Assembly (NCBI GenBank): GCA_964475755.1
Contig: CAYYXR010000004.1
Coordinates: forward strand, 1 to 64,000
DNA: 64,000 nucleotides
Origin: UBA11612 sp964475755
GTDB taxonomy: Bacteria; Pseudomonadota; Alphaproteobacteria; Rhodospirillales; Rhodospirillaceae
Direction of reading: 5' to 3'
The notes under the pieces: generated by a model
What the model was told of the DNA's origin: nothing
Database searches by the model: none
Seen by the model: only the letters and a program-made list of their open reading frames with translations
Program-made: the position numbers and the translations under genes
Shown: one piece after another, positions 51,638 through 61,498 of the stretch
Numbering within the stretch: the stretch's first letter is position 1
Layout: each line of letters begins with the position of its first letter

Positions 51638-54600
51638 TTATTCCGCCGGAACGGCTTCGCGCTTCGGCGCTTTATTCATCTCCGGCGTTTCACTGAAATC
51701 CGCCACCATTTGCTCTTGCAGCTTTTTGGTCTCGCGCACGTTCTTCTGCTTGACGTGTCCGTAGCCGCGCATTTTTTGCGGTAGCATGGCGATTTGCACG
51801 GCGATGTCGTAATTCGCTGGCGTCAAACCTTTGAGCAGATCACGCAATGTTGCGCGATACTCCTCGATCAACGCGCGTTCCATTTTGCGCTCGTCCTGCA
51901 AACCAAACAGGTCAAACGGCGTGCCGCGCAGCACCTTCATCTTCGAGAGCACCTTGAAGCCTGTCATCATATAGGAGCCGAAGGTGCGTTTGACGCGCTC
52001 GCCCGTCACCGGATGGGTCTTCGAGATGAGCGGCGGCGCCATATGGAACTTCAGCGAGAAGCCGTCTTTGAAGGTATCCTTCAGCTTCTTCATGTACGCC
52101 GGATCGGTGTAAAGGCGCGCAACCTCATATTCGTCCTTGTAGGCCATCAGGCGGAACAGGCCGTGGACCACGGCGCGGGACAGGCGCGTCTCACCCGGCA
52201 CGGCGCGGCCTTCGGCATGCTGCACTTCACCGATAAAGGCACGGTATTTATCGGCGTAGGCCTTGTTCTGATAGTTGATCAGAAACTCCATCCGCCGTTC
52301 GATTTCCTGATCAAGAGTCAACTCAGGCACCTTGTCGCTGCCGATGCCTGCGTAGTGCGCGACAACATCAGGGGAATGCGCGGCGAGACGGCCCCAGGCA
52401 AACGCCATCTTGTTCATCTTGATGGCCACGCCGTTCAGCTCGATTGCGCGCTCGATGGCGATGCGGCTCACCGGCACCAATCCCTTCTGATAGGCAAAGC
52501 CCAGCATGAACAGGTTCTGGGCGATGGCGTCGCCCATCAGCGCGAGTGCGAACTTAAAGCCGTCAATGGTTTCAACGGTGCCCGTCCCGAGCGAACGAGA
52601 GATGCGCTGCGTGAGACCCGCTGGATCAAAATCAATATCGGGATCGAGCACAAAATTCGCCGTCGGCGCGATGTGATCGTTGATGACCGCGCGGGTATGG
52701 TTGCGGCGCAGCGTGTTCATCGCTTCCTTACCCACGGCCGTCACAATGTCGCAGCCGATGACCGCGTCGGCCGAGGCCAATGGAACGCGCGCGGCGTGCA
52801 AATGCTCCGGCGATGGCGCAATACGAATGTGGCTCAGCACCGAGCCGTTCTTTTGCGCCAGACCGATTGAATCGAGAATAGACGCACCCTTGCCTTCCAG
52901 GTGCGCGGCCATGCCAAGCACGGCGCCGACGGTCACAACACCGGTCCCGCCGATGCCGGTGACCAAAAGATTATGCGTGCGCCCGCCCAGACTGGTGACC
53001 GGTTCTTCCAGTTTGTCGTAAAGATCGTACGGAAACTCGCTGGCGTCCTTCCGTTTCACTTCGGCGTTTTCAACCGTCACAAAGCTGGGACAGAACCCTT
53101 CCTTGCAGGTGTAGTCCTTATTGCAGCTTGATTGATTGATGACGCGCTTGCGTCCGAATTCAGTTTCCAGCGGTTCGATGGAAACGCAATTGGATTTCTT
53201 ACTGCAATCCCCGCAACCTTCGCACACCAAATCGTTGATGAACATGCGCCGCGGCGGATCGGGGAACTGTTTCTTCTTGCGGCGGCGGCGTTTTTCGGCC
53301 GCACACGTCTGATCGTACACCAGCGCCGTCACGCCTTTGGTATCGCGCAAACGCGCTTCGACTTTGAGCAAATCCTTGCGATGGGAAATGGTCGTGCCCG
53401 GCGCAAAGACATCGGCAGACGTATATTTCTCCGGCTCGTCCGTCACTACGGCGATGGCCTTCACGCCTTCGGCGTGAAGCTGGCGCGTTATCTGCGCTGG
53501 GGACGGATGGCCCTCTACTTCCTGACCACCGGTCATGGCCGTCGCATCGTTATAGAGAATTTTGTAGGTCATGCTCACGCCAGAGACCACGGCGGCGCGG
53601 ATGGCCAACGAACCGGAGTGCACATAAGTGCCGTCGCCCAGGTTTTGGAAGACGTGCTTGTCTTCGGAGAACGGCGCCTGACCGACCCAGAACAACCCCT
53701 CGCCGCCCATGTGACACGAGGGTTCGGTTGCAAAGTCCGGCACCCACATCGCCATCCAGTGACAGCCAATACCGGCCATGGCCCGGCTGCCGTCCGGGCG
53801 CTTCAGACCCGTGCTGTGCGGACAGCCGGAGCAGAAATACGCCGAGCGCATCACCGGCGGGGGCGCGTTGTCGATGGATTTTTGCTTTTGCTCGACGGCG
53901 CGCAATGCGTCTTTCACCTGTGCGTCGTCCGAAATGCCCATCAAACGTTTGGCGATGGCGATGGCGATTTCGTGCGGATCAAGCCCCAACTTTGCCTTCA
54001 GCAATTCTTCGCCGGCTTCGTCAGCTTTGCCGACAATGCGCGGTCGCTTGTCAGCGGGCAGGTCATAGAGCATGGCGCGCAACTGGTTTTCCATCACCGG
54101 CTGCTTTTCCTCGACGACCAACACCTCATCGAGGCCGGCGCAGAATTCCATCGCCTTCACGGGGTCCATCGGCCACGTCAGGCCGACTTTGTAGATGGCA
54201 ATTCCTAATTCCTTGGCGCGGGCTTCGGTGATGCCCAGCATGTTCAAGGCTTCGTGCGTATCGGAATAGCTCTTGCCGGCTGTCACGATGCCGAAGCGCG
54301 CATTTGCGCGGTCGTATTCGACGCGGTCGAGATTGTTCGCGCGGGCAAAGGCCTGCGCGGCTTTCAGGCCGTGGTCCAGCAGCCGGACTTCCTGATCGAA
54401 TTGGTTGTCCGGCCAGCGGATCGACAGACCGCCGGGCGGCAATTGGAAGTCGGTGGGCTCTTTGATCTGCACGCGGGCCGGATCGACGCTGACCGTTTGT
54501 GTGCGGTCCATGTTGTTGGGCTCGACCTTGTAGCCGATCCACCGGCCGCTGTAGCGCGACATGGCCCAGCCGTAGAGCGCAAAGTCATAGACGTCCTGCA

Positions 54601-55138
54601 CATCGCTCGGCGCCAGCACCGGCATATTGTGCGTCATGAATGTGTATTCGGACTGATTGGCGACCGTGGCCGACTTGGCCGCGTGGTCATCGCCCACAAC
54701 TGCAATGACACCGCCGAGCTTTGAAGATCCTGCGTAGTTGGAGTGCTTCATCGCATCGCCGCTGCGATCAAGGCCTGGGTTCTTGCCGTACCAAAGCCCG
54801 AACACGCCGTCGTATTTGGTCTTGCCGAAAATGCCGGTTTGCTGAGAACCCCAAAGGGCCGTCGCCGCCAGATCCTCGTTCAGTCCCGGCTGAAAGACGA
54901 CACCCACTTCATCGATGTGCTTTTGGGCGTATTGAACTTCGCGGTCATACGCGCTCAAAGGCGATCCGCGATAGCCGGTGATGTGGCCTGCCGTGTTGTG
55001 GCCGGCGGCTTTGTCGCGACGGGCCTGCTCGATCGGCGCACGCACCAGAGCCTGAAGGCCCGTCAGGTAAACGTAGCCCTTGCCTTTGACGTATTTATCG
55101 TCGAGGCCGACGTCGAGATCGATGGGCTGAGCATCCAT
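51638..55138 (-). CDS. Indolepyruvate ferredoxin oxidoreductase, fused alpha-beta
   Basis: A 1166-residue fusion of the two IOR chains, which decarboxylates aryl or branched 2-oxoacids with TPP and transfers electrons to ferredoxin. The N-terminal pyrimidine-binding part has HITGYRGSPLSAYDREV; the thiamine-diphosphate domain includes AGIGCHWMAMWVPD; an iron-sulfur segment has CEGCGDCSKKSNCVSIEPL; and the gamma-type domain starts around residue 730 (LLVTGIGGTGVVTVGAVLGM). The ATG at 55138 has GGAGC upstream. Fused forms of this length are usual in proteobacteria. Confidence 0.93.
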   Translation of the reverse strand: MDAQPIDLDVGLDDKYVKGKGYVYLTGLQALVRAPIEQARRDKAAGHNTAGHITGYRGSPLSAYDREVQYAQKHIDEVGVVFQPGLNEDLAATALWGSQQTGIFGKTKYDGVFGLWYGKNPGLDRSGDAMKHSNYAGSSKLGGVIAVVGDDHAAKSATVANQSEYTFMTHNMPVLAPSDVQDVYDFALYGWAMSRYSGRWIGYKVEPNNMDRTQTVSVDPARVQIKEPTDFQLPPGGLSIRWPDNQFDQEVRLLDHGLKAAQAFARANNLDRVEYDRANARFGIVTAGKSYSDTHEALNMLGITEARAKELGIAIYKVGLTWPMDPVKAMEFCAGLDEVLVVEEKQPVMENQLRAMLYDLPADKRPRIVGKADEAGEELLKAKLGLDPHEIAIAIAKRLMGISDDAQVKDALRAVEQKQKSIDNAPPPVMRSAYFCSGCPHSTGLKRPDGSRAMAGIGCHWMAMWVPDFATEPSCHMGGEGLFWVGQAPFSEDKHVFQNLGDGTYVHSGSLAIRAAVVSGVSMTYKILYNDATAMTGGQEVEGHPSPAQITRQLHAEGVKAIAVVTDEPEKYTSADVFAPGTTISHRKDLLKVEARLRDTKGVTALVYDQTCAAEKRRRRKKKQFPDPPRRMFINDLVCEGCGDCSKKSNCVSIEPLETEFGRKRVINQSSCNKDYTCKEGFCPSFVTVENAEVKRKDASEFPYDLYDKLEEPVTSLGGRTHNLLVTGIGGTGVVTVGAVLGMAAHLEGKGASILDSIGLAQKNGSVLSHIRIAPSPEHLHAARVPLASADAVIGCDIVTAVGKEAMNTLRRNHTRAVINDHIAPTANFVLDPDIDFDPAGLTQRISRSLGTGTVETIDGFKFALALMGDAIAQNLFMLGFAYQKGLVPVSRIAIERAIELNGVAIKMNKMAFAWGRLAAHSPDVVAHYAGIGSDKVPELTLDQEIERRMEFLINYQNKAYADKYRAFIGEVQHAEGRAVPGETRLSRAVVHGLFRLMAYKDEYEVARLYTDPAYMKKLKDTFKDGFSLKFHMAPPLISKTHPVTGERVKRTFGSYMMTGFKVLSKMKVLRGTPFDLFGLQDERKMERALIEEYRATLRDLLKGLTPANYDIAVQIAMLPQKMRGYGHVKQKNVRETKKLQEQMVADFSETPEMNKAPKREAVPAE

Positions 55139-55218
55139 AATAAGCTCCGATGTTAGGGCGCGGGACCGCCGTGAACCACAGACATCACTGTAACAAAATA
55201 TGTCAGTAATGCTGTCCT

Positions 55219-55248
55219 ATTTTAGGTTCCCGCACCACATTCCGTCAA
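55219..55248 (-). promoter_or_regulatory. Sigma70-type promoter for the oxidoreductase gene
   Basis: On the minus strand TTGACG (55243-55248) and TAAAAT (55219-55224) are 18 bases apart. They lie 81 bases upstream of the start at 55138. The -10 sits in CCTATTTTAGG, which resembles but does not match the palindrome seen before the carboxylase operon. Confidence 0.6.
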
Positions 55249-55278
55249 TCTCGCCGCACATTGCGGCGCATCCTTCAA

Positions 55279-57288
55279 TCAACCGCCCTCGGCAGGCTCG
55301 ATATCCACGAGAACCACCCCGGCGCTCACTGTTTCTCCGGCTTTGCAGCAGATTTCCTTCACCTTGCCGCTGACCGGCGCGGCGAGGCTTTGCATCAGTT
55401 TCATGGCTTCGAAGGTGACAATGGTATCGCCCTTTTTCACCTCTTGCCCCGCTTCCACATGAACGGCATTCACCTGTCCGGGCATCGGCGCCACCAGCAT
55501 CGGGCCCGACGCGGCGGCCGCGCCGCCTTGCGCACCGATGCTGTCGAGCTCCGGCTGCACGAGACATATGGTCACCGCGCCATCCTGCGACAAGCTGACT
55601 TCGGCGCCGTTCACATAAGTGTCGAAGCGCCGGGCGACCCCGTCGATGCTGACCGCCGCCGAACGGCCATCCGCACGCACAAGGACCTTGCTCGTCTTTT
55701 CTCCGATGGTGATGTCATACGCGCCATGACGGCCCGTGACCGTAACTTCCGATTTCGTCTCACCGATCGTCACAAAGAGATGCGTCTTCGCCGGCCGGCC
55801 CGCCCGTTCGAGCACTCGGAACGCACCTAAGTTCAGGAATGGACCAAGATGAGAGGGAACCTCGCGTCTCTCGATACTCGCCGCCCACACCGCCGCAGCG
55901 GCAACGGCCAGATGGCCGTCCGTATCCTCCGCAGGCTTCCAGCCATCCGGAAACGCTTCCTCGATGAAGCGGGTTGTCAGCTCACCTTTGATGAAAGTCG
56001 GATTCGTAATGATGTCGCGCAAAAACGCCTGATTGGTCCCGACACCAAACACGGAGTAGCCATCAAGGGCCGCAGTTAACCGCTGGGCGGCTACGGTGCG
56101 TTCTGGACCGTAGGCGATGACTTTGGCAATCATCGAGTCATAGTGCGGCGTGATTTCCGAACCCGCCGAAATACCGGTATCGACACGCACGCCCGTACCC
56201 GTCGGTGTGCGCACATCATGCACCGGACCGACGTTGGGCATGTAACCTTGCGACGGGTCCTCGGCATTAACGCGCACTTCAATCGCAGAACCGGACTGCG
56301 ATATCTCGTCTTGCGATATCGGAAGTTTTTCGCCTGCGGCAACGCGGATCTGCAATTCGACCAGGTCGAGGCCGGTGATGAGCTCCGTGACCGGGTGCTC
56401 CACCTGCAAACGCGTATTCATTTCCAGGAAGTACGGCTGCTCCTCGCCTTCTTCCATGATGAATTCAACGGTGCCTGCCGAATCGTATTTGATCGCATTC
56501 CCGAGCTTGGTCGCAGCCTCGAACAAACGTGCGCGTGTCTTTTCGGTCAAGCGCGGCGCGGGCGCCTCTTCAACAACCTTTTGGAAATTCCGCTGCACGG
56601 AACATTCGCGCTCGAACAGGTGAACAAGGTTCCCATGCTTATCACCGAGGATTTGCACTTCCAGGTGACGTGGACGGTCGATCAGCTTCTCGATCAACAG
56701 CGACGGATCACCGAACCCGGCTTGCGCCTCCCGGCGCGCGGCATCGAGCGCGCCCGTGAGCTCGGACTCTTTTTCAACACGGCGCATGCCGCGCCCGCCG
56801 CCGCCGGCCGAAGCCTTGATCAAAACCGGAAATCCGATCTTCTTGGCCGCGTCCGTCAGCGTTTTGTCGTCCTGTTTATCGCCGTGATATCCGGGCACAC
56901 CCGTCACACCCGCCTTTTCGGCGATATGCTTGGACTCGATTTTCGAGCCCATGCGTTCAATGGCGTCCACATGCGGGCCAACCCAAACGATTCCGTTCTT
57001 TTTGCAAAGCTCGACCAACAAAACGCGCTCGGACAAAAATCCGTAACCCGGATGAATAGCCTCCGCGCCGGTGGCTTTGGCCGCGGCGATGATGGCTTCG
57101 GCGTTCAAATAGCTGGAGGCCGCATCAGGCGGGCCGATGTTGACGGCTTCGTCCGCAGAGCGCACGTGCAGCGCGCCAGCATCGGCGTCGGAATAGACGG
57201 CAACGGATGCAATGCCCATGCGCTTGCATGTGGCAATGACGCGGCAGGCGATTTCGCCGCGATTGGCGATGAGAAGTTTACGTATCAT
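55279..57288 (-). CDS. Biotin-dependent acyl-CoA carboxylase, alpha subunit
   Basis: A 669-residue subunit that carboxylates biotin and carries it. The biotin carboxylase domain begins MIRKLLIANRGEIACRVIAT and has KASAGGGGRGMRRVEKESEL (ATP grasp) and FLEMNTRLQVEHPVTELITG. The C-terminal biotinyl domain has the lysine in VTFEAMKLMQSLAAPVSG. The start is at 57288, 4 bases before the beta gene stop; the frame continues 88 codons upstream through that gene, which is a coincidence. Length and pairing fit methylcrotonyl-, geranyl- or propionyl-CoA carboxylase; AtuA elsewhere in the window makes a geranyl-CoA role possible. Confidence 0.94.
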   Translation of the reverse strand: MIRKLLIANRGEIACRVIATCKRMGIASVAVYSDADAGALHVRSADEAVNIGPPDAASSYLNAEAIIAAAKATGAEAIHPGYGFLSERVLLVELCKKNGIVWVGPHVDAIERMGSKIESKHIAEKAGVTGVPGYHGDKQDDKTLTDAAKKIGFPVLIKASAGGGGRGMRRVEKESELTGALDAARREAQAGFGDPSLLIEKLIDRPRHLEVQILGDKHGNLVHLFERECSVQRNFQKVVEEAPAPRLTEKTRARLFEAATKLGNAIKYDSAGTVEFIMEEGEEQPYFLEMNTRLQVEHPVTELITGLDLVELQIRVAAGEKLPISQDEISQSGSAIEVRVNAEDPSQGYMPNVGPVHDVRTPTGTGVRVDTGISAGSEITPHYDSMIAKVIAYGPERTVAAQRLTAALDGYSVFGVGTNQAFLRDIITNPTFIKGELTTRFIEEAFPDGWKPAEDTDGHLAVAAAAVWAASIERREVPSHLGPFLNLGAFRVLERAGRPAKTHLFVTIGETKSEVTVTGRHGAYDITIGEKTSKVLVRADGRSAAVSIDGVARRFDTYVNGAEVSLSQDGAVTICLVQPELDSIGAQGGAAAASGPMLVAPMPGQVNAVHVEAGQEVKKGDTIVTFEAMKLMQSLAAPVSGKVKEICCKAGETVSAGVVLVDIEPAEGG

Positions 57289-57292
57289 GGCC

Positions 57293-58909
57293 TTACATCC
57301 GGTAAACAGGTGACGGGCCACTCGCGCGCGGCGACGCTGCGGCAAGAGCAAGGCACAGTCCAAGCACATCGCGCGTTTGCGCGGGCTCGATGATGCCGTC
57401 GTCCCACAACCGCGCGGTCGCGTAATATGGATCGCTTTGTTCCGTAAACTGCGCACGCGTACGGCGTTCGATTTCGTCCAATTCTTTTTGGTCGGCTTCG
57501 CCGCGTTTTGCGCTGGTACGGCGCAACTCCAAAAGAACGTTCGTGGCCACATCCGGGCTCATGGTTGCGATGCGCGAATTGGGCCAGGAGAACAGAAAGC
57601 GCGGCTCGAAGCCGCGCCCGCACATCCCGTAGTTCCCGGCGCCGTAAGACCCACCGATGATCACGGTGAAACGCGGCACGCGCGCCGTGGATACGGCATA
57701 CACAAGTTTCGCGCTGTGCTTGGCGATACCACCGCGCTCAGCTTCGCTGCCGACCATGAAGCCGGTGATGTTTTGCAAGAACAACAGCGGAATGTTCCGC
57801 TGATTGCACAACTCGATGAAGTGCGCGCCCTTCACCGAGGAGTCTGAGAACAATGGTCCGTTATTGCCGAGAATACCGACAGGGTAGCCATGCATGTAGG
57901 CTGTACCGGTGATGAGCGACGTGCCCCATTCCGGTTTGAATTCCTGGAACTCGCTGCCGTCCACCATGCGCGCGATCACTTCGCGCACATCGTAGGGCAT
58001 CTTCGGGTCCTTATCGATGATGCCGCCGATCTCTTCGGCATCGTACAGCGGCGCACGCACCGGGCGTGTTGTCGCGCTGCATGTGCGCTCCCAATTCAGC
58101 CCGGCAATGATGTCACGTACCTTCTTCAACGCTTCACGTTCGTTATGCGCCAGGTAATCCGAAACGCCGGAAACATGGGTATGCATTTCCGCGCCGCCAA
58201 GAGACTCACCGTCGATTTCTTCGTTGATGGCAACTTTGACGATGGATGGTCCGCCCAAGTGAATGCGTGCCTGGCCTTTGACCATCACCACTTCGTCGGA
58301 CAATGCAGGGATATACGCACCGCCCGCCGTGCACCCGCCGAATACGGCGGAGATTTGCGGCAAGCCCATCGCCGATAAGCGGCACTGGTTGTAGAACGTG
58401 CCGCCGAAGTGATCCTTATCGGGGAACACGCGGTCCTGTTCGGGCAAATACGCACCGCCGCAATCGACGAGATAAATCACCGGCAGTTTGTTTTCTTCGG
58501 CAATTGTCTGTGCGCGCACGTGCTTTTTCACGGTTTCAGCGAAGAACGATCCACCCTTCACTGTGGCATCGTTGGCGATGATCATGCACGGTACGCCGTG
58601 AACGATGCCGATGCCGGTGACAATACCCGCGCCGGGTACATCGTTGCCGTACATCTGCCAAGCGGCCAGCGGCGAAAGTTCCATGAACGACGTCAGTGGA
58701 TCGACCAACAAGTCGATGCGGTCACGCGCGAGAATTTTGCCGCGCTTGTGATGCCGGTCGACCAGGACCTGTCCGCCGCCGATATAGGTATGCTCCAGCG
58801 CCTTGCGCAGTTCGTCGAGCAATCCGTCGTAGTGCGCCTTGTTGTCCTTGAAGCGCCCGGCGCCGGAAACAACGGCGCTCTCAATGCGTGGCATTGCGCC
58901 AACACTCAT
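57293..58909 (-). CDS. Acyl-CoA carboxylase beta (carboxyltransferase) subunit
   Basis: A 538-residue carboxyltransferase of the MCC/GCC type, by length and by DKDHFGGTFYNQCRLSAMGL followed by VFGGCTAGGAYIPALSDE. It has FLQNITGFMVGSEAERGGIA and SYGAGNYGMCGRGFEPRFLF as acyl-CoA and biotin-binding loops. The start is the ATG at 58909, 5 bases after GGGAGAG; a frame 15 codons longer lacks a ribosome site. A promoter with an overlapping palindrome lies upstream, and the alpha gene follows after 4 bases. Confidence 0.94.
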   Translation of the reverse strand: MSVGAMPRIESAVVSGAGRFKDNKAHYDGLLDELRKALEHTYIGGGQVLVDRHHKRGKILARDRIDLLVDPLTSFMELSPLAAWQMYGNDVPGAGIVTGIGIVHGVPCMIIANDATVKGGSFFAETVKKHVRAQTIAEENKLPVIYLVDCGGAYLPEQDRVFPDKDHFGGTFYNQCRLSAMGLPQISAVFGGCTAGGAYIPALSDEVVMVKGQARIHLGGPSIVKVAINEEIDGESLGGAEMHTHVSGVSDYLAHNEREALKKVRDIIAGLNWERTCSATTRPVRAPLYDAEEIGGIIDKDPKMPYDVREVIARMVDGSEFQEFKPEWGTSLITGTAYMHGYPVGILGNNGPLFSDSSVKGAHFIELCNQRNIPLLFLQNITGFMVGSEAERGGIAKHSAKLVYAVSTARVPRFTVIIGGSYGAGNYGMCGRGFEPRFLFSWPNSRIATMSPDVATNVLLELRRTSAKRGEADQKELDEIERRTRAQFTEQSDPYYATARLWDDGIIEPAQTRDVLGLCLALAAASPRASGPSPVYRM

Positions 58910-58965
58910 CGTCTCTCTCCCAAATACGGCAGACAGAAGGGGCAGAACCGCCACCCTCAGTTCTA

Positions 58966-58977
58966 CCTAACGTTAGG
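58966..58977. promoter_or_regulatory. Palindromic operator CCTAACGTTAGG at the carboxylase promoter
   Basis: A perfect 12-bp palindrome that covers the -10 box of the carboxylase promoter. The same arms (CCTAA-N2-TTAGG) recur at 62154-62165 in front of the TetR-type gene. A repressor bound here would block RNA polymerase. It is assigned to the TetR protein by shared sequence. Confidence 0.75.
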
Positions 58978-58998
58978 CCGGTAAAAACCGGCTGTCAA
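58970..58998 (-). promoter_or_regulatory. Sigma70-type promoter of the carboxylase operon
   Basis: On the minus strand a perfect TTGACA (58993-58998) and TAACGT (58970-58975) are 17 bases apart. The spacer contains GCCGGT-TTTT-ACCGGC, an inverted repeat. The start codon follows 60 bases downstream at 58909. Confidence 0.7.
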
Positions 58999-59009
58999 TG
59001 AAACCGCCG

Positions 59010-60191
59010 CTAAGCCGCAGAATGGCTGGCGATCAGCCCGGTTTCGCTAAATTTCTTCAACTCCTCATCGCTGTAGCCGAGTCGGCCCAGCACTTCCAAA
59101 GTATGCGCGCCGGTCTCGGGCGCGCCGGCCGTCGCCGGGTGTTTGGTGACCGAGAATTTCGGCACCGGCGAGGGCTGAATCACCCCGTCGATTTCCATGA
59201 ATGCGCCGGCGGCCACCTGCTGCGGATGCTTCGGCGCCTCGGACAGATCGAGCACCGGCGTCACGCAGGCATCGGACCCTTCGAAAACTTTCGTCCATTC
59301 ATCACGTGTCTTCTGCGCAAATGTTTTGGCGAACAGCTCTCGCGTTGCCGGCCATGTTGAACGGTCCAGCTGTTCCTCCGCATCGACCTGGTCTTTGAGC
59401 TCGAGAAGATCGAGCATTTCCAAATAGAACTTCCGCTCGATAGACCCGATGGCCATGTACTTGCCGTCCTTGGTCTCATACGTGCGATAGAACGGCGCAC
59501 CGCCATCGAGGTGATTTACCCCGCGCTCCAGCTTCCAGTTTCCGGCCGCATAGTGCCCATACAACATCGGCATGAGGCCGAGAGTCCCATCTGCGATACT
59601 GGCGCTCACCACCTGCCCTTTGCCGGTGTTCTTGGCCGCGAACAAACCCGCGACAACCCCGACCAACAGGTGCATAGCTGCGCCGCCGAAGTCCCCGATC
59701 AGGTTCAGGGGCGGCGGCGGCGGCCCTTCAAGACCCATGGCCGCAAGGCACCCGCTGAGCCCGAGATAGTTGATATCGTGCGCGGCGATCGGCGCCATCG
59801 GGCCTTTATCGCCCCAGCCGCTGCTGCGCCCGAACACCAGTTTCGGATTATCTTTCAAACACTCATCGGGACCCAAGCCCAAGCGCTCCATCACGCCGGG
59901 GCGAAATCCTTCAATCAACGCATCGCTACTGGCGATAAGTTTTCTGACCAATTTCACGCCGTCGGGGTTCTTTAAATCCACGGCGATGGATTTTTTCCCG
60001 CGCGCCATGGTGTTGAACTTCGTATCCACGGCGATGCCCAGCCCTGCGTCAAAAGTACGATCCACGCGAATTATTTCTGCGCCCATGTCCGCTAGGGCCA
60101 TTCCACAGAATGGAACGGGCCCAATTGCGGCCATTTCGACAATTTTTATGCCCGCAAGCGGCCCTTGCGACGCAGCAGAAGTCTCGGACAT
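59010..60191 (-). CDS. Family III CoA-transferase fold, alpha-methylacyl-CoA racemase-like
   Basis: A 393-residue CaiB/BaiF-family protein closest to alpha-methylacyl-CoA racemases, which interconvert 2R and 2S methyl-branched acyl-CoAs so that beta-oxidation can proceed. The N-terminal GIKIVEMAAIGPVPFCGMAL, IRVDRTFDAGLG, MARGKKSIAVDLKNPDG, catalytic His in APIAAHDINYLGLSG and Asp in LNLIGDFGGAAMHL are racemase-like. The start is ATG 60191 with AAGGA upstream. Methyl-branched substrates fit with steroid or isoprenoid side chains. It is divergent from the dehydrogenase at 60295. Confidence 0.9.
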   Translation of the reverse strand: MSETSAASQGPLAGIKIVEMAAIGPVPFCGMALADMGAEIIRVDRTFDAGLGIAVDTKFNTMARGKKSIAVDLKNPDGVKLVRKLIASSDALIEGFRPGVMERLGLGPDECLKDNPKLVFGRSSGWGDKGPMAPIAAHDINYLGLSGCLAAMGLEGPPPPPLNLIGDFGGAAMHLLVGVVAGLFAAKNTGKGQVVSASIADGTLGLMPMLYGHYAAGNWKLERGVNHLDGGAPFYRTYETKDGKYMAIGSIERKFYLEMLDLLELKDQVDAEEQLDRSTWPATRELFAKTFAQKTRDEWTKVFEGSDACVTPVLDLSEAPKHPQQVAAGAFMEIDGVIQPSPVPKFSVTKHPATAGAPETGAHTLEVLGRLGYSDEELKKFSETGLIASHSAA

Positions 60192-60294
60192 AGACGCTTC
60201 CTTCTGGACATAGTCGGGAGTCGGCAAGTAAACATCCTCCGCGCGATTGCGCCAGATTCTTTTTCTCCGCTTTCAACGAATGGAAGGTACGCCC

Positions 60295-61479
60295 ATGGCC
60301 CTCGATCAGCCCGCTTTGTCCAACGAAGATCCCTGGTTCCGTGAAGAGCACATCATGCTGCGCGACCAGATTCGCCGCTTTGTCGAAGAGGAGGTAAAGC
60401 CTCACGGTCGCAAATGGGAAGAAGACGGCATGATCCCGCGTGATGTGCTGAAGAAGTTTGCCGACCTCGGCATCTTCGGTCTGTGCTATCCCGAGCAGTA
60501 CGGCGGCAGCGAGATGGATACCGTCGCCACCTGTATTCTGGCGGAAGAACTGGGCAAATGTACCTTCGGCGGCTTTGCCATCACCGTACTGGTTCACACC
60601 GACATGGCCTCGCCGCACCTCGTGAACGCGGGCACGCCCGAGCAATTGCAGAAGTACCTGCCGGACATCATCGCCGGCAACAAAATCACTGCGGTCGGTG
60701 TGACAGAGCCTGACGCGGGCTCCGACGTCGCAGGCATTCGCACCACCGCCAAAAAAGACGGCGACGATTACATTCTCAATGGATCGAAATTCTTCATCAC
60801 CAATGGTGTTCACGCCGATATCTATTTTGTTGCCGCCAAGACCGACACGACGGCGAAGGGATCGCGCGGCATTTCCATGTTCATCGTTGAAAAAGGCACG
60901 CCGGGCTTTTCCGTCGGCCGCGCCCTGAAAAAACAAGGCTGGTATTCCTCGGACACAGCCGAACTGATTTTCGATAACTGCCGTGTGCCGGCGGCCAACA
61001 TGCTCGGCGAAGAGAACAAGGGCTTCTACGCCGTCATGAAAAACTTCCAGAACGAGCGCATGGTTCTGGGCGCGCAGGCCATGGGCGAAGCGCAAGCCGC
61101 TTTGGCCATGACGCTGCAATACGTGCGCGAGCGCAAAGCCTTCGGCGCAACCTTGTGGGACAAGCAGACCATTCGACAGCGCCTCACCATGCTGGCCTCC
61201 AAAGTCGAAGCGGCCAAGCAACTCGTTTACAAGGCGGCCTGGATGGATGCGCAGGGACGCGAGTGTGTGCGTGAAGTGTCCATGGTCAAGGCGCTGTGCG
61301 GCGAGTTGGTCAACGAAGTCATGTACACCTGCCAGCAGTTCCACGGCGGCTTCGGCTACATTCAGGAAAGCGACATCGAACGCATGGTGCGCGATGCCCG
61401 CGTGCAATCCATCGGCGGCGGCGCCACCGAGGTCATGCTCGAGGAAGTCGCGAAGAGGATGCCGCCGACAAACTGGTAG
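60295..61479 (+). CDS. Acyl-CoA dehydrogenase
   Basis: A 394-residue FAD-dependent acyl-CoA dehydrogenase. AVGVTEPDAGSDVAGIRTTA forms the FAD/substrate loop, HGGFGYIQESDIERMVRDAR the helix near the active site, and QSIGGGATEVMLEEVAKRM the C-terminal motif. It is of the isovaleryl/long-chain type, with Gly at the MCAD base position. Start at ATG 60295 with GGAAGG upstream. It is divergent from the racemase-like gene and converges with the TetR gene. Confidence 0.92.
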   Translation: MALDQPALSNEDPWFREEHIMLRDQIRRFVEEEVKPHGRKWEEDGMIPRDVLKKFADLGIFGLCYPEQYGGSEMDTVATCILAEELGKCTFGGFAITVLVHTDMASPHLVNAGTPEQLQKYLPDIIAGNKITAVGVTEPDAGSDVAGIRTTAKKDGDDYILNGSKFFITNGVHADIYFVAAKTDTTAKGSRGISMFIVEKGTPGFSVGRALKKQGWYSSDTAELIFDNCRVPAANMLGEENKGFYAVMKNFQNERMVLGAQAMGEAQAALAMTLQYVRERKAFGATLWDKQTIRQRLTMLASKVEAAKQLVYKAAWMDAQGRECVREVSMVKALCGELVNEVMYTCQQFHGGFGYIQESDIERMVRDARVQSIGGGATEVMLEEVAKRMPPTNW

Positions 61480-61498
61480 GTTCGGCTTTCGCGGAAAA

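Noticed and set aside
55216..55226. CCTATTTTAGG as a third TetR operator
   Set aside because: Its spacing differs by one base from the other two sites, and the AT core is explained by the -10 box TAAAAT of the promoter.
57289..57552. N-terminal extension of the carboxylase alpha subunit
   Set aside because: It runs through the 3' end of the beta gene, while MIRKLLIANRGE is the family start.
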